Position numbers and translations under genes: made by a program. A stretch of 64,000 bases of DNA from Hyphomonadaceae bacterium (GTDB lineage: Bacteria; Pseudomonadota; Alphaproteobacteria; Caulobacterales; Aquidulcibacteraceae), in the NCBI GenBank assembly GCA_019636095.1, contig JAHBYF010000003.1, positions 434,001 to 498,000 on the forward strand, read 5' to 3'. The first letter of the stretch is position 1. Each line of letters starts with the position of its first letter. The notes beneath the pieces are model-generated. The model saw nothing but the letters and a program-made list of their open reading frames with translations, was not told where the DNA came from and searched no databases. Of this stretch, positions 25,300 to 34,208 are shown piece after piece.

Positions 25300-27219
25300 C
25301 TAAAGATCGCGCGCGGCCATCCAGCTCTGCAATTGAAGCACTGCCCAGAGGCGCGCTTCTTCCATTGTGCCGCCCTTCTGATACCGCGCCCAGAAAGACC
25401 GCACCCGCCCCACATCGAGGAGCCCATGACTTTCGAGTCGATTTGGCGAAAGGAGGTCCTCGGCCCAGTTTCGCAGCGGGCCCAGCAGCCAACTCTCCAA
25501 AGGCGGCGCAAAGCCCGTCTTCGGGCGATCAAAAAGTTCTTGTGGCACATAACGCTTCAGCGTCTCACGTAGGATCCGCTTGCCCTGCGCGTCTTTCAAA
25601 CGAAGCTCTTCCGGTAAGCTCAACCCAAAACGCACGACGTCCGGATCGAGCAACGGAATGCGAGTCTCCAAGCTCACGGCCATGGAAGCACGATCAACCT
25701 TGGCCAGAATATCGCCCGGCAAATAATTACGCATATCATGCAGGCAGAGCTGATCGACTTCGCTCTCCGGCAGGAAGCCGTGATCGCGATCATTGAGATA
25801 GCCTACGCCGGGCACAAGCGGATCATCGCACGGCCACTTGGCGAGACTGAGTTCATGTAGATTGATCAGGGATGTCGCGCCAAGCCAAGGCGCCACGCGC
25901 TTCAACGTTGGGCCAACATCGCCGCCGACACCATAACGATCGGTGAATCCTTTGAGAAAGCTCAAGCCGAGGTTCAGCGCCGAAACTGGCGCCACGCCGA
26001 TCACGGCGCCGGCGACGCCGCGCATCGGCATCTTGCGCATGCGACGCCAGAGTTGGGGCGTCGCATAGTGGCGGCGATATCCCGCAAATCCTTCGTCACC
26101 ACCATCGCCCGATAGCGCAACGGTGACATGCTTTCTTGCCATCTCGGAAACCAGATAGGTGGGGATCTGAGAAGCGTCGGCTAGCGGCTCATCGTACATG
26201 CGCCCGAGGCGCGTCACGACCGAACGCGCCTGGTCGGCGTTCACCACTTCTTCGATGTGATGGGTGCCGAGGTGTTTAGCAATTGCGCGCGCGTGGTCCG
26301 CTTCGTTGAAACGCGGATCCTCGAAGCCCAGCGTGAGAGTCGTGATCGGTCGCGACGCACATTTCTGCATTGCAGCCGTCACGAGCGATGAGTCGACTCC
26401 CCCCGACAGGAACACACCCACCGGCACGTCCGCCGACATGCGCTCGGCCACCGAGGCCTGGATCAATCGATCCAGTTCGTCCACTGCCTCAGCCAATGCC
26501 AGCGGCCGCCGATCGGCAATCGCCTCGCGCGCCATTTCGTCGATCGACCAATATTCGATGACCTTTGGCTGTTCACCCGGCTTCCACGTCAGCAACGAAG
26601 CCGGGGGAAGCTTGAATACATCCTCGTAAATACTGAACGGCGCGGGAACATATCCGCAGGTGAAGTAGCGCGCGACGTTGTCGCGGCTAACCTTCAGATT
26701 GAGCGCCTTAAACTGCTCCAACGCCAGCAACTCTGAGGCAAACGCCAGCCCCTCGCCGCGTGCGGCGTAGAAGAGCGGCTTCTCGCCAAATCGATCTCGC
26801 GCCAAGAAAAGCCGCTTTTCGCGACGATCCCACAGCGCAAACGCGAACATCCCATCTGTTTTTTTCAGCGCTGCTTCCACACCGCGGCGCGAAATCAATT
26901 CGAGCAGAACCTCTGTATCCGAACTGCCGCGCCAATTATGCGAAGACTCTGCGTCCAGCTCAGCGCGTAGCTCGCCATGATTGTATATCTCACCATTGTA
27001 GGTGATGACGTAGCGCCCGTCTGACGAGAGCATTGGCTGATGGCCTGCGGGTGACAGATCGACGATCGACAGGCGCAGATGGCCGAACGTCACCGCCTCT
27101 TCGGTCCAAACTCCCTGATCATCAGGGCCACGATAGCGGATTGAAGCGAGCGCAGCGTCGACCTGCGCGCGCGGGACCTCCAGCCCCCGCCCCTCAACAA
27201 CCCCTACAATTCCGCACAT
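25300..27219 (-). CDS. asnB: Asparagine synthase (glutamine-hydrolysing)
   Basis: 639 aa. The N-terminal nucleophile Cys follows the initiator (MCGIVGVVEGRG), with the class II amidotransferase motifs YNGEIYNH and FAFALWD. The synthase PP-loop is VFLSGGVDSSLV. Paralogues in polysaccharide loci often amidate sugar acids instead of aspartate, and its position between a methyltransferase and a GT4 suggests that here. It lies 11 nt after the GT4 gene upstream. Confidence 0.92.
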   Translation of the reverse strand: MCGIVGVVEGRGLEVPRAQVDAALASIRYRGPDDQGVWTEEAVTFGHLRLSIVDLSPAGHQPMLSSDGRYVITYNGEIYNHGELRAELDAESSHNWRGSSDTEVLLELISRRGVEAALKKTDGMFAFALWDRREKRLFLARDRFGEKPLFYAARGEGLAFASELLALEQFKALNLKVSRDNVARYFTCGYVPAPFSIYEDVFKLPPASLLTWKPGEQPKVIEYWSIDEMAREAIADRRPLALAEAVDELDRLIQASVAERMSADVPVGVFLSGGVDSSLVTAAMQKCASRPITTLTLGFEDPRFNEADHARAIAKHLGTHHIEEVVNADQARSVVTRLGRMYDEPLADASQIPTYLVSEMARKHVTVALSGDGGDEGFAGYRRHYATPQLWRRMRKMPMRGVAGAVIGVAPVSALNLGLSFLKGFTDRYGVGGDVGPTLKRVAPWLGATSLINLHELSLAKWPCDDPLVPGVGYLNDRDHGFLPESEVDQLCLHDMRNYLPGDILAKVDRASMAVSLETRIPLLDPDVVRFGLSLPEELRLKDAQGKRILRETLKRYVPQELFDRPKTGFAPPLESWLLGPLRNWAEDLLSPNRLESHGLLDVGRVRSFWARYQKGGTMEEARLWAVLQLQSWMAARDL

Positions 27220-27230
27220 TCACCCGCCCC

Positions 27231-28385
27231 TCAGGAGGCCGAGGCAAGCGCGCTCCGCCGCTCGACCCCTGCCTGTTTGAGAGGCGCGATGCCGCGGTAG
27301 ATGTCAAGTGTCCGCTCGGCGACTTTCGCCCAAGTCAAATAGCGCGCGGAATCGACCACGTATGCGCTCCGATCGGACAAGGCCCGCTTCAATGCGTCGG
27401 CGATTGCTTCCGGCGAAGACGGATCGAAATAGCTCTTTGCCGGCAGACCGAAATCGCGGTTCTCAGGGATGTCGCTCAGCAGGATTGAACATTCAGCACC
27501 AATTGCTTCAAGCACTGCGTTGGAGCTCCCCTCATGGAGCGATGCGTTAACGTACAGCTTCGAGTCCCGATAAAGCGGCGCCATAGCGCTGCGCGTGAAT
27601 TTGCCCGCCAGAACTGTGCGCTCTGTGAGCAGCGGCCGAAGTTCATCAACGTATTCGGTCTCGTCGAGACCGCCGGCGATAATGAGCTTCGGCGGCTTCA
27701 CCGCATCCTTAGCGAATAGCTCATATCCGCGAAGAAGGTTCGCGATGTTCTTTTGCGCCGTGACCCGTCCGACGGTAAGAATGTAATCGCCAGTCGGATG
27801 GCCGGGGCCCGGGCCGATCGCTGGCAGCGGATCTGCCGCGTTCGCGATCACGTGGACATTGCCTTTGATGCCTCGCCGCGCAAGACGTTCCGCCAACGCC
27901 GGGGTCACAGCAATCACCGCGTCCGCGAAGCGAAGCTGAAACTCCGCAAATAGAAATCCCAATTTGCCAAGGGGGCCCCACTTCTCGACCAGATAGTCAG
28001 CAGAGCCGTAGCGCACGACCGTCTTCGCCCCCATGAGCTTGTACGCCCACAGGAAGATTGCCGAACCCAAGCCCTGAAAATGCACTATTCTCGGCCGGAG
28101 ACGCATCGCCATGAAGATTGAGGCGAAATAGCAAAGCAATTTGTCGGTCTTCATGAAATTGGAGCGCGGCGCCTTCATCAACTGGACGCCCTTGAACGTC
28201 TCAGATTTGATGTTGTCCGAAAGGCCAACGAGTGTAACGCGGTAGCTCCCGCTCTCGACCACCAGCGGAAATAGCATCTCTGCATTTTTTTCGGCGCCGC
28301 CCTCGACATCTGGAACGCCACGAGCGCCGACCACAAAGATCAGCGGCGTCTCTGCGCTAGATATGGTTTCTGATGTCGCGGACAT
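27231..28385 (-). CDS. Family 4 glycosyltransferase, DUF1972/rhamnosyltransferase-like
   Basis: 384 aa. The N-terminal VVGARGVPDVEGGAEKNAEM block is typical of this branch. The second domain has ILTVGRVTAQKNIANLLRGY and SLHEGSSNAVLEAIGAEC. It transfers a sugar, possibly rhamnose, to the growing repeat. First gene of the operon with asnB. Confidence 0.9.
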   Translation of the reverse strand: MSATSETISSAETPLIFVVGARGVPDVEGGAEKNAEMLFPLVVESGSYRVTLVGLSDNIKSETFKGVQLMKAPRSNFMKTDKLLCYFASIFMAMRLRPRIVHFQGLGSAIFLWAYKLMGAKTVVRYGSADYLVEKWGPLGKLGFLFAEFQLRFADAVIAVTPALAERLARRGIKGNVHVIANAADPLPAIGPGPGHPTGDYILTVGRVTAQKNIANLLRGYELFAKDAVKPPKLIIAGGLDETEYVDELRPLLTERTVLAGKFTRSAMAPLYRDSKLYVNASLHEGSSNAVLEAIGAECSILLSDIPENRDFGLPAKSYFDPSSPEAIADALKRALSDRSAYVVDSARYLTWAKVAERTLDIYRGIAPLKQAGVERRSALASAS

Positions 28386-28509
28386 GTCTCAATTTTTATT
28401 GCAGCTAGAGACATTCGTCTCGTCGCGATGCTTCGGTTATGCCTGAGCGCTGAGCTTATTCAAGATTTCTCACCTATCGCGCTACAGCTTCCCTCGCCGA
28501 GCCTGACGC

Positions 28510-29754
28510 TCAATCGTTAGCCATAACTTCGTGAAATTGCGGCTCACCTACCAACATACTGGCGCGCACGCGATCTTCATCACTTCCCCAATTAACCCTG
28601 GGAGTGTTGATGGTGATACCACGGATCTTTACGGCGCCAGTGTCATTGCCGAACTCAATGATTGGAGTCGCATCACGATCTTCAACGGTGAGATTGATGA
28701 TTTGAACATCCCCGCCAGCCTCACCATCGACCCACACATGACAAGAGGTGGCGTTTTCATTTGCCTCGCGGCCGCGAAAGTTCGGGTTACGGCTGACGCA
28801 ATTGGTTAGCGTGACGTGGTTACCCCAAATGCGGAAATTGCGCTTGTTATCCTCTGCGATGCAATCGGCGAGCACCAGACCTCGGCTCTTGCAGTCGAAA
28901 CCGCCATCGGTCGACGCACGCGCCTCGCACGCTTCGTAGCGAATGTTCGCGTTATCAGGCTCGTCGGAGAAGCCGTCGCCGTTCCAGTATTCATCGGCGC
29001 CCCTGAATTGCTGAAAGCCGGTCATCAGGCAGCGACGGTAGGTAATATTGTTGGCACGATCCTCGAGCGCGCAGCCTACAGGAATTCGCCCGCCCTGAAT
29101 GGGCAGGCCTTCGGCGGCGCAATCTTCAATGAGACCGTTGCGCGAGTTGTAGCGTATCCGGAGAAAGCCGCGCTCTACACGAGACCCACGGCAGCGTCGA
29201 AGCACGAAACCATCAAGGCTGGCGTGACCTTCGTTGTCACCTGCGCTGTTTTCGAAGAACCGATACACATTCTCGAAGGCGCAATCTTCAATTGTGATGT
29301 TTGATACAGGAGCCGCGACGCGAAACGCGCCATTGCCCACATCGCGAAAGTCGAAATGCGAGAACTTGATGTGGCTTGCGCCGCGCAAGAGCTTGAAAAC
29401 CTCCCCTCCCTCTGAACCAGCTTGAGCGCCACGCACCAACGCTTGCTTTGGCTCGCCAGTCGCCGAGTTGACGCCACGAATACTTATTTCCTGGCTCGCC
29501 CGCCCGCCGTGCCCGATCTCAATCATCTCGGTGAGTGCGTACTCGCCGCGGTCGGCCGCAACCAAAACGTTACCGCCGGGTTCCAAATTGTCGATCAAAT
29601 CAGCGACGGCGGATAGCGATGCCGCATACTGCCACGAGGAGCCGTCACCTTCGCCGCCAGGCGTGACGTGAATGACGTTAACCTGGGCACTTGCCTCCCC
29701 AGCGCACCCCATAAGTGGCACAGCGGCGAGAACTGAACGGCGGGAGATGCGCAT
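28510..29754 (-). CDS. Secreted right-handed parallel beta-helix protein
   Basis: 414 aa. The N-terminus (RISRRSVLAAVPLMGCAG) carries a twin-Arg-like pattern and a lipobox-like LMGC, so it may be a Tat-exported lipoprotein; the alternative is cleavage at ASAQ. The body is made of short beta repeats (NITIEDCAFENV, NITYRRCLMTGF, RLNDC-type turns) of a pectate-lyase-like solenoid. Such proteins bind or cleave polysaccharides. It may process or hold the polymer made here. Confidence 0.82.
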   Translation of the reverse strand: MRISRRSVLAAVPLMGCAGEASAQVNVIHVTPGGEGDGSSWQYAASLSAVADLIDNLEPGGNVLVAADRGEYALTEMIEIGHGGRASQEISIRGVNSATGEPKQALVRGAQAGSEGGEVFKLLRGASHIKFSHFDFRDVGNGAFRVAAPVSNITIEDCAFENVYRFFENSAGDNEGHASLDGFVLRRCRGSRVERGFLRIRYNSRNGLIEDCAAEGLPIQGGRIPVGCALEDRANNITYRRCLMTGFQQFRGADEYWNGDGFSDEPDNANIRYEACEARASTDGGFDCKSRGLVLADCIAEDNKRNFRIWGNHVTLTNCVSRNPNFRGREANENATSCHVWVDGEAGGDVQIINLTVEDRDATPIIEFGNDTGAVKIRGITINTPRVNWGSDEDRVRASMLVGEPQFHEVMAND

Positions 29755-29808
29755 GCGCCATCTCTATCCTGGCCAACGGAGCGCCGTCCACCAAACGCGC
29801 GCGGCGAG

Positions 29809-30282
29809 CTAGCTTGCTTGCCCCTGAAACGCCTTTTCGCCGGGGCGTGGATCTCGCTTTTGGATCGGTTTGAAGACGCCGCCGCCTGTTATGAGCGTGC
29901 GGTCGCCCGACCAGATCCGGCCGCGGACGACATAAAGGTCGTCCGCTTTCGACAAGACTTCGCTCGCGCCTTCAACCCAATCGCCCAGGCGAGCGCTCGA
30001 CAAGAAATCGAGGGTCAAACGCACCGTGACCCAATACGAGGATGTCTCCACCGAAACCACGTGCCCCCAAGCCATGTCGGCAAAGCTCATCAGCATGCCG
30101 CCATGGGCGTTGGTCATGCCGTTGGTGTGATGATCTTCGACGCGAAATCCCATCGTGTAGGCGCCGTTTTGCGCGCGGCGGTAAAGCGGTCCGATCTGGC
30201 GGACAAAACCACGGCGCCAATCCAACGCCACATAGCCGTCAGGAATTTCGAACTGCGCAGGCGCGGCAACATCATCAGACAT
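29809..30282 (-). CDS. PaaI-type hotdog thioesterase
   Basis: 157 aa from the ATG at 30282 (ATG 30294 also possible). The hotdog signature [20 protein letters not shown] includes the usual catalytic region. Members hydrolyse acyl-CoA thioesters. The physiological substrate is not indicated by its neighbours. Confidence 0.85.
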   Translation of the reverse strand: MSDDVAAPAQFEIPDGYVALDWRRGFVRQIGPLYRRAQNGAYTMGFRVEDHHTNGMTNAHGGMLMSFADMAWGHVVSVETSSYWVTVRLTLDFLSSARLGDWVEGASEVLSKADDLYVVRGRIWSGDRTLITGGGVFKPIQKRDPRPGEKAFQGQAS

Positions 30283-30331
30283 GCCCTCATCCATTCCGCG
30301 CGGGCGCGTCGAACGCAAGGGTCAAATATGA

Positions 30332-30369
30332 CGAAGGGCGCGGCCTTGAGGGGGAGGCCGCGCCCTTCG
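30332..30369 (-). terminator. Strong hairpin after the small conserved gene
   Basis: Perfect 15-bp arms CGAAGGGCGCGGCCT (30332-30346) and AGGCCGCGCCCTTCG (30355-30369). The T tract on the minus strand is weak (TCATATTT), so termination is likely but not certain. Confidence 0.6.
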
Positions 30370-30400
30370 CTACCGAGACCCGCCCAGGGTCAACTCAATA

Positions 30401-30745
30401 TTATTCAAAGACCAGATCGCTGTCCGAATTGTCGAAATCTTCGACATAAGCTTGGGCAGGCGCGACGCGTGACTGCTCTGACACGGTGCGCGGCATGCCG
30501 TTGACCATATCGCTACGCACGTCGAAGCGCGCCGCGCGGATGGCCGGATGAAAGCCAACGTTGTGCAACATCACCTGCACCTTGTGACCCCGATCAGCCC
30601 AATAGGCCTCAATCTTTGCTTTTAACGATTGCGCGCCGTCACGAGAGCAAAAGTCGGATTCACTTCTACCTGAAACGCCGAAGTAATCGTCATCTCCGGA
30701 CGATATCTCTTCGAAGCGTTCAGTGTTGCCACCTGCCATAAGCAT
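30401..30745 (-). CDS. Small conserved-looking cytoplasmic protein, unknown function
   Basis: 114 aa. Features: an acidic N-terminus (SSGDDDYFGVSG), a basic helical part (LKAKIEAYWADRGHKVQVML) and an acidic tail (EDFDNSDSDLVFE). No membrane segment. No family recognised. A palindrome GTGCA-N6-TGCAC (30764-30779) lies just upstream and could be an operator. Confidence 0.65.
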   Translation of the reverse strand: MLMAGGNTERFEEISSGDDDYFGVSGRSESDFCSRDGAQSLKAKIEAYWADRGHKVQVMLHNVGFHPAIRAARFDVRSDMVNGMPRTVSEQSRVAPAQAYVEDFDNSDSDLVFE

Positions 30746-30904
30746 TCTGTCAATCCCTTAACTGTGCAAAAATATGCACGAACCAAGGCCCGAGTTGAAT
30801 TCCCCAAAAGTTGTGCTTGAAGCGCTAGGCAATGGCCTATGACTTTCGAACTAAGCCGCGTGGTCAACTAACGAAGGCGGCGGCAACGTGATTTCATATG
30901 CCCC

Positions 30905-31285
30905 ATGTTGGCGCCACGCCCCATCATTCTTCTGCTCGAAGATGACTCCGCCTCGGCCGAAGCAATGCAACTTCTGCTGCGCGATTGGGGGGCTGATGTC
31001 GTTCACGGCGCGGATGCTGACGACGTCTCCCTTGCAGCAGGACCACGCGTCGACCAGGCACGTATTATCATCACGGATTTCCATCTCACCGAAACCGACG
31101 GCGTTTCGGCGGCTCAAAAGTTGCGTGCACGCGCTCCGCGAGCACAGGTGCTGGTGTTATCCGGCTCGCTCAGCAACGATGCGAAGCACGCCGCAAGAGG
31201 CGCTGGCTATGCTTTCATGCAAAAACCAACTGCGCCGCGCGATTTGATCGCTTGGTTAGAGCGAACCAATCAACTGGTCGAATAA
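30905..31285 (+). CDS. Stand-alone receiver-domain response regulator
   Basis: 126 aa, only a CheY-like receiver domain. Acidic pair EDD near residue 12, phospho-acceptor Asp in IITDFHL, Ser in VLSGSLS and Lys in MQKPTAP. It lacks an output domain, so it probably shuttles phosphate or binds partners. It precedes the sensorless kinase by 40 bp and faces a NarL-type regulator, suggesting one phosphorelay. Confidence 0.88.
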   Translation: MLAPRPIILLLEDDSASAEAMQLLLRDWGADVVHGADADDVSLAAGPRVDQARIIITDFHLTETDGVSAAQKLRARAPRAQVLVLSGSLSNDAKHAARGAGYAFMQKPTAPRDLIAWLERTNQLVE

Positions 31286-31325
31286 GCGGCTTGCGCAGCA
31301 CACGCTCGGAGGCGAGAAGGCTTCC

Positions 31326-31961
31326 ATGGACGGCGATAGCTCAAAGACGCTCTTCTTGACGGCGGTTGGGCACGACATGCGCCAACCGCTGCATGCGTTG
31401 CTGCTCTACCTGAGCGCGCTGGAGCGCCGCGTACACGACGCCGAAGCGCGCGAGGTTCTGGGAAAAGCCGATCGCGCCGCGCAATCTCTTGCCGGGATGA
31501 TCGAAGGGTTGATCCAGCTTGCGCGCTTGGACGCAGGCAAGGTCGAACCCGAGCTTGAACGTGTTTCGCTGAAAGCCTTGTTCGACGATCTTTTGGCTGG
31601 CGCCCCGCACGCGACGGCCGACGCGACCAATCTCTATGTGCACTCCGATCCCGTTCTCCTCGAAACTATCATTCAGCACCTCGTCACAAACGCCGTGCAA
31701 CATGGCGGCGGCGCCGCACACCTAAGCGCCGAGGAAAGTGATGGCGCGGTCGAGATAAGAGTGCGTGACAGCGGGCCGGGCATTGCGCCGGAGGACCAAG
31801 AGAAAATCTTCGCGGAATTCGCCCGGCTCAACGCCAGCGAGGGACTAGGCCTCGGTCTTACGATCGCCAACAAGCTGGCGGCGCTTATGCAGCACAAAAT
31901 TGAAGTACACTCTGAGCGCGGCCAAGGCGCCACCTTCATCGTCCGCGCAAGCAGCGGCTAA
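31326..31961 (+). CDS. Soluble histidine kinase core without sensor domain
   Basis: 211 aa. It begins directly with the H-box (VGHDMRQPLHALLLYLSALE), followed by HATPase_c: the N-box LVTNAVQHGG, G1 VRDSGPGIAP and G2 GLGLGLTIANKL. No membrane, PAS or GAF region. The HDxRQPL H-box is typical of kinases paired with NarL-type regulators. GGAG lies upstream of the ATG. Input must come from another protein, perhaps the receiver before it. Confidence 0.88.
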   Translation: MDGDSSKTLFLTAVGHDMRQPLHALLLYLSALERRVHDAEAREVLGKADRAAQSLAGMIEGLIQLARLDAGKVEPELERVSLKALFDDLLAGAPHATADATNLYVHSDPVLLETIIQHLVTNAVQHGGGAAHLSAEESDGAVEIRVRDSGPGIAPEDQEKIFAEFARLNASEGLGLGLTIANKLAALMQHKIEVHSERGQGATFIVRASSG

Positions 31962-32590
31962 CCAGATCTACTCATCTTAGCGATGGCCTCGGCGCGCGTG
32001 CGTACGCCGAGCGCACGGTAAATTGCGGCCAAGTGAATTTTTACGGTACCCTCGGCGATATCTAGCGAGCGCGCAATTTCCTTGCTCGCCTGCCCTTTCA
32101 GCAATTCCTGAAGCACGTCACGCTGGCGCAGCGTGAGTTTATCTTGATCGAGCTTGAAGGCGTTCCCACTCTCGTTTGTCGCGCTCTCACGTTTGCCTAT
32201 TGCGGGTGGTACAAAAATGCGGCCATCAAGAATCCCTTGCAGCGCCGCCGCAATCTGCGTCGATGACATCGATTTCGGAATATAACCGTGAACACCGGCG
32301 CCCAGAGCTGCGAGAATATCGGACCGCTCTTCCCAGGCAGAGATCACCGCGACCTTGGCTTCAGGAAAACCATCTCGAAGCGCCGCGAGCGATTCCGCGC
32401 CCGACATGCCCGGCATTCGCCAATCCACGAGCACCAAGTCGCCCGCACCCTCGTTAGTCAAGATTTCGAGCGCGCGATCCATGCTTTCTGCTTCACGCAC
32501 TTCTTCAGCGTGAAGCACATCTACTAGCAGCTGCTTCATTCCACTGCGGAACAGCTCATGGTCATCAGCAATCAGGACGCGGATCGCCAT
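31958..32590 (-). CDS. NarL/LuxR-type response regulator
   Basis: 210 aa. Receiver domain with LIADDHELFRSGM, phospho-Asp in LVLVDWRMPGMSG and Lys in YIPKSMS; then a LuxR-type HTH (LTLRQRDVLQELLKGQASKE, IAEGTVKIHLAAIYRALGV). A DNA-binding transcription regulator. Convergent with the kinase gene, overlapping by 4 bp; probable output of the local phosphorelay. Confidence 0.92.
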   Translation of the reverse strand: MAIRVLIADDHELFRSGMKQLLVDVLHAEEVREAESMDRALEILTNEGAGDLVLVDWRMPGMSGAESLAALRDGFPEAKVAVISAWEERSDILAALGAGVHGYIPKSMSSTQIAAALQGILDGRIFVPPAIGKRESATNESGNAFKLDQDKLTLRQRDVLQELLKGQASKEIARSLDIAEGTVKIHLAAIYRALGVRTRAEAIAKMSRSG

Positions 32591-32674
32591 TGTTCCGTTC
32601 GTTCTCCGACGCGCGTGAGCGCTCGCCGGACATTGCGACGGATTCCCCGCTGGCTCAACTCTGATTTTAGACGT

Positions 32675-34045
32675 CTATTGCGAAGCCGCACCGCTTGCAC
32701 TGATCGGACGCGCCACAGCTTCCTGCCTTGGATTCTCGCGGGCGCGAACCTGGCGCAATGTGTCGATGCGCGCGCGTTCGATCATGAAGAGTTCCAAAGC
32801 CCGCCCACTGAGGTTCCGTCCGTTGGCGACACGCAGACTCATTGGATTGATCTGCTCACCGCGGCGCAGCACTTCATAGTGCAGGTGGGGTCCGGTGGAG
32901 CGTCCTGTTGTGCCCACGTATCCAATCACCTGCCCCTGGCTAACTCGCACGCCCGGACGCACGCCGCGCGCAAAGCGCGACATGTGTGCATACGCCGTTT
33001 CATAGCCGTTCGCATGGCGAATCCGAACATAATTGCCGAACGAACTGAACGGCCCCGCGCGCTCCACCACGCCATCTCCCGCCGCTAGAATCGGTGTTCC
33101 GGTTGGCGCGGCGAAGTCAGTGCCTCGATGCATGCGCGAATAGCCCAAGATCGGATGGCGGCGCATCCCAAAACCAGATGACAAGCGCGCGCCATTGATC
33201 GGCGTCTTCATCAGAAAGCGCCGAGCGCTCTTGCCTTCGGCGTCGTACCAATCGGGCCTGGAATCCCCTGGCGCCATGAATTGATAGAACTGCCGCGAGC
33301 CGCGGCTAGATTCCAGCGACACATAGAGAAGGTCGCCGGTGCGAACCGTATTGCCCTCATCGTCGTAGAAGCGCTCGAACACCAGTTCGAAGCGATCTCC
33401 CGGACGCACATCGCGCTGGAAGTCGACGTCATACGAAAACGCATCAGCCAACGCCGCGACCTCGCGGTCGGTGGCGCCGAGCGCGAGAGCGCTCGAATAG
33501 AGGCTCGTCTCGACCGGCGCCGCGATGCGCGCGATCTCAAAGGTCAACGGCATCTGCACTTCGCGCGCCTCGAACCCCCCCGTCGTCGTACGGTTGGCGG
33601 TGACAGACGCCCCCGGCTCCGAGCGGAACGCAACGCCGGTCAGTTGTGCTTGGCCGCCATCACGTTGGAAATAGAGGCTGATCGCTTGACCAGGACGCAG
33701 ACGGCGAGGGTTGTAAACGTCCGAAATTGAACTGAGCGCTGCGTTCGCGTCGCTCGAGGAGGCGCCGGCGCGCGTCAACAGCCCACCCAACGTCTCGCCA
33801 TTGGCGACGCGCATCTCTTTCGTTTCGTGACGGAGATAAACTTCGGTGAAGGCCAATTGCTCGGCTCGCCGCGCCGCTGCTTCACGCAAAGCGGCGTTTT
33901 CAGCCGCCGCCGCCGTTGCTGCGCCGCTGAATAGGCCTGCGTTCCAGGCCAGCCCAAGCCCCACCAGGAATGCCGCTGCCATCAGGCCGGCGGCGGCCAT
34001 CCCCTTACGGGCCCTCATGAGCCGGTGAGCGAATTCTGCTCTCAA
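32675..34045 (-). CDS. M23 (LytM) peptidoglycan endopeptidase, OapA/MepM-like
   Basis: 456 aa. A membrane anchor near residues 15-40 is followed by a coiled coil, an OapA/LysM-like region (VANGETLGGLLTRAGASSSD) and a C-terminal M23 domain. That domain has intact Zn ligands: HRGTDFAAPTGTPI, the His in YAHMSRFA and GPHLHYEV. It cleaves peptide cross-links during growth or division. TTG at 34045 is supported by GGAG 7 nt upstream; ATG 34018 is the alternative. Divergent from the ydbH-like operon. Confidence 0.92.
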   Translation of the reverse strand: MRAEFAHRLMRARKGMAAAGLMAAAFLVGLGLAWNAGLFSGAATAAAAENAALREAAARRAEQLAFTEVYLRHETKEMRVANGETLGGLLTRAGASSSDANAALSSISDVYNPRRLRPGQAISLYFQRDGGQAQLTGVAFRSEPGASVTANRTTTGGFEAREVQMPLTFEIARIAAPVETSLYSSALALGATDREVAALADAFSYDVDFQRDVRPGDRFELVFERFYDDEGNTVRTGDLLYVSLESSRGSRQFYQFMAPGDSRPDWYDAEGKSARRFLMKTPINGARLSSGFGMRRHPILGYSRMHRGTDFAAPTGTPILAAGDGVVERAGPFSSFGNYVRIRHANGYETAYAHMSRFARGVRPGVRVSQGQVIGYVGTTGRSTGPHLHYEVLRRGEQINPMSLRVANGRNLSGRALELFMIERARIDTLRQVRARENPRQEAVARPISASGAASQ

Positions 34046-34208
34046 TCTCGTGCTCCAATAGCCGCCATCCGAAAGAAAAGCACCATCAACAAGTGTTTTC
34101 CGCCGTTTGGTTATTCAGCCAGAAACCGTAATGGGCCCATTCAGTTAGCCAGAAAGACGCCGCTGAAAACGGCTCCAATCCAGCAAGGACCACGCCAAGC
34201 AGAAGAGT

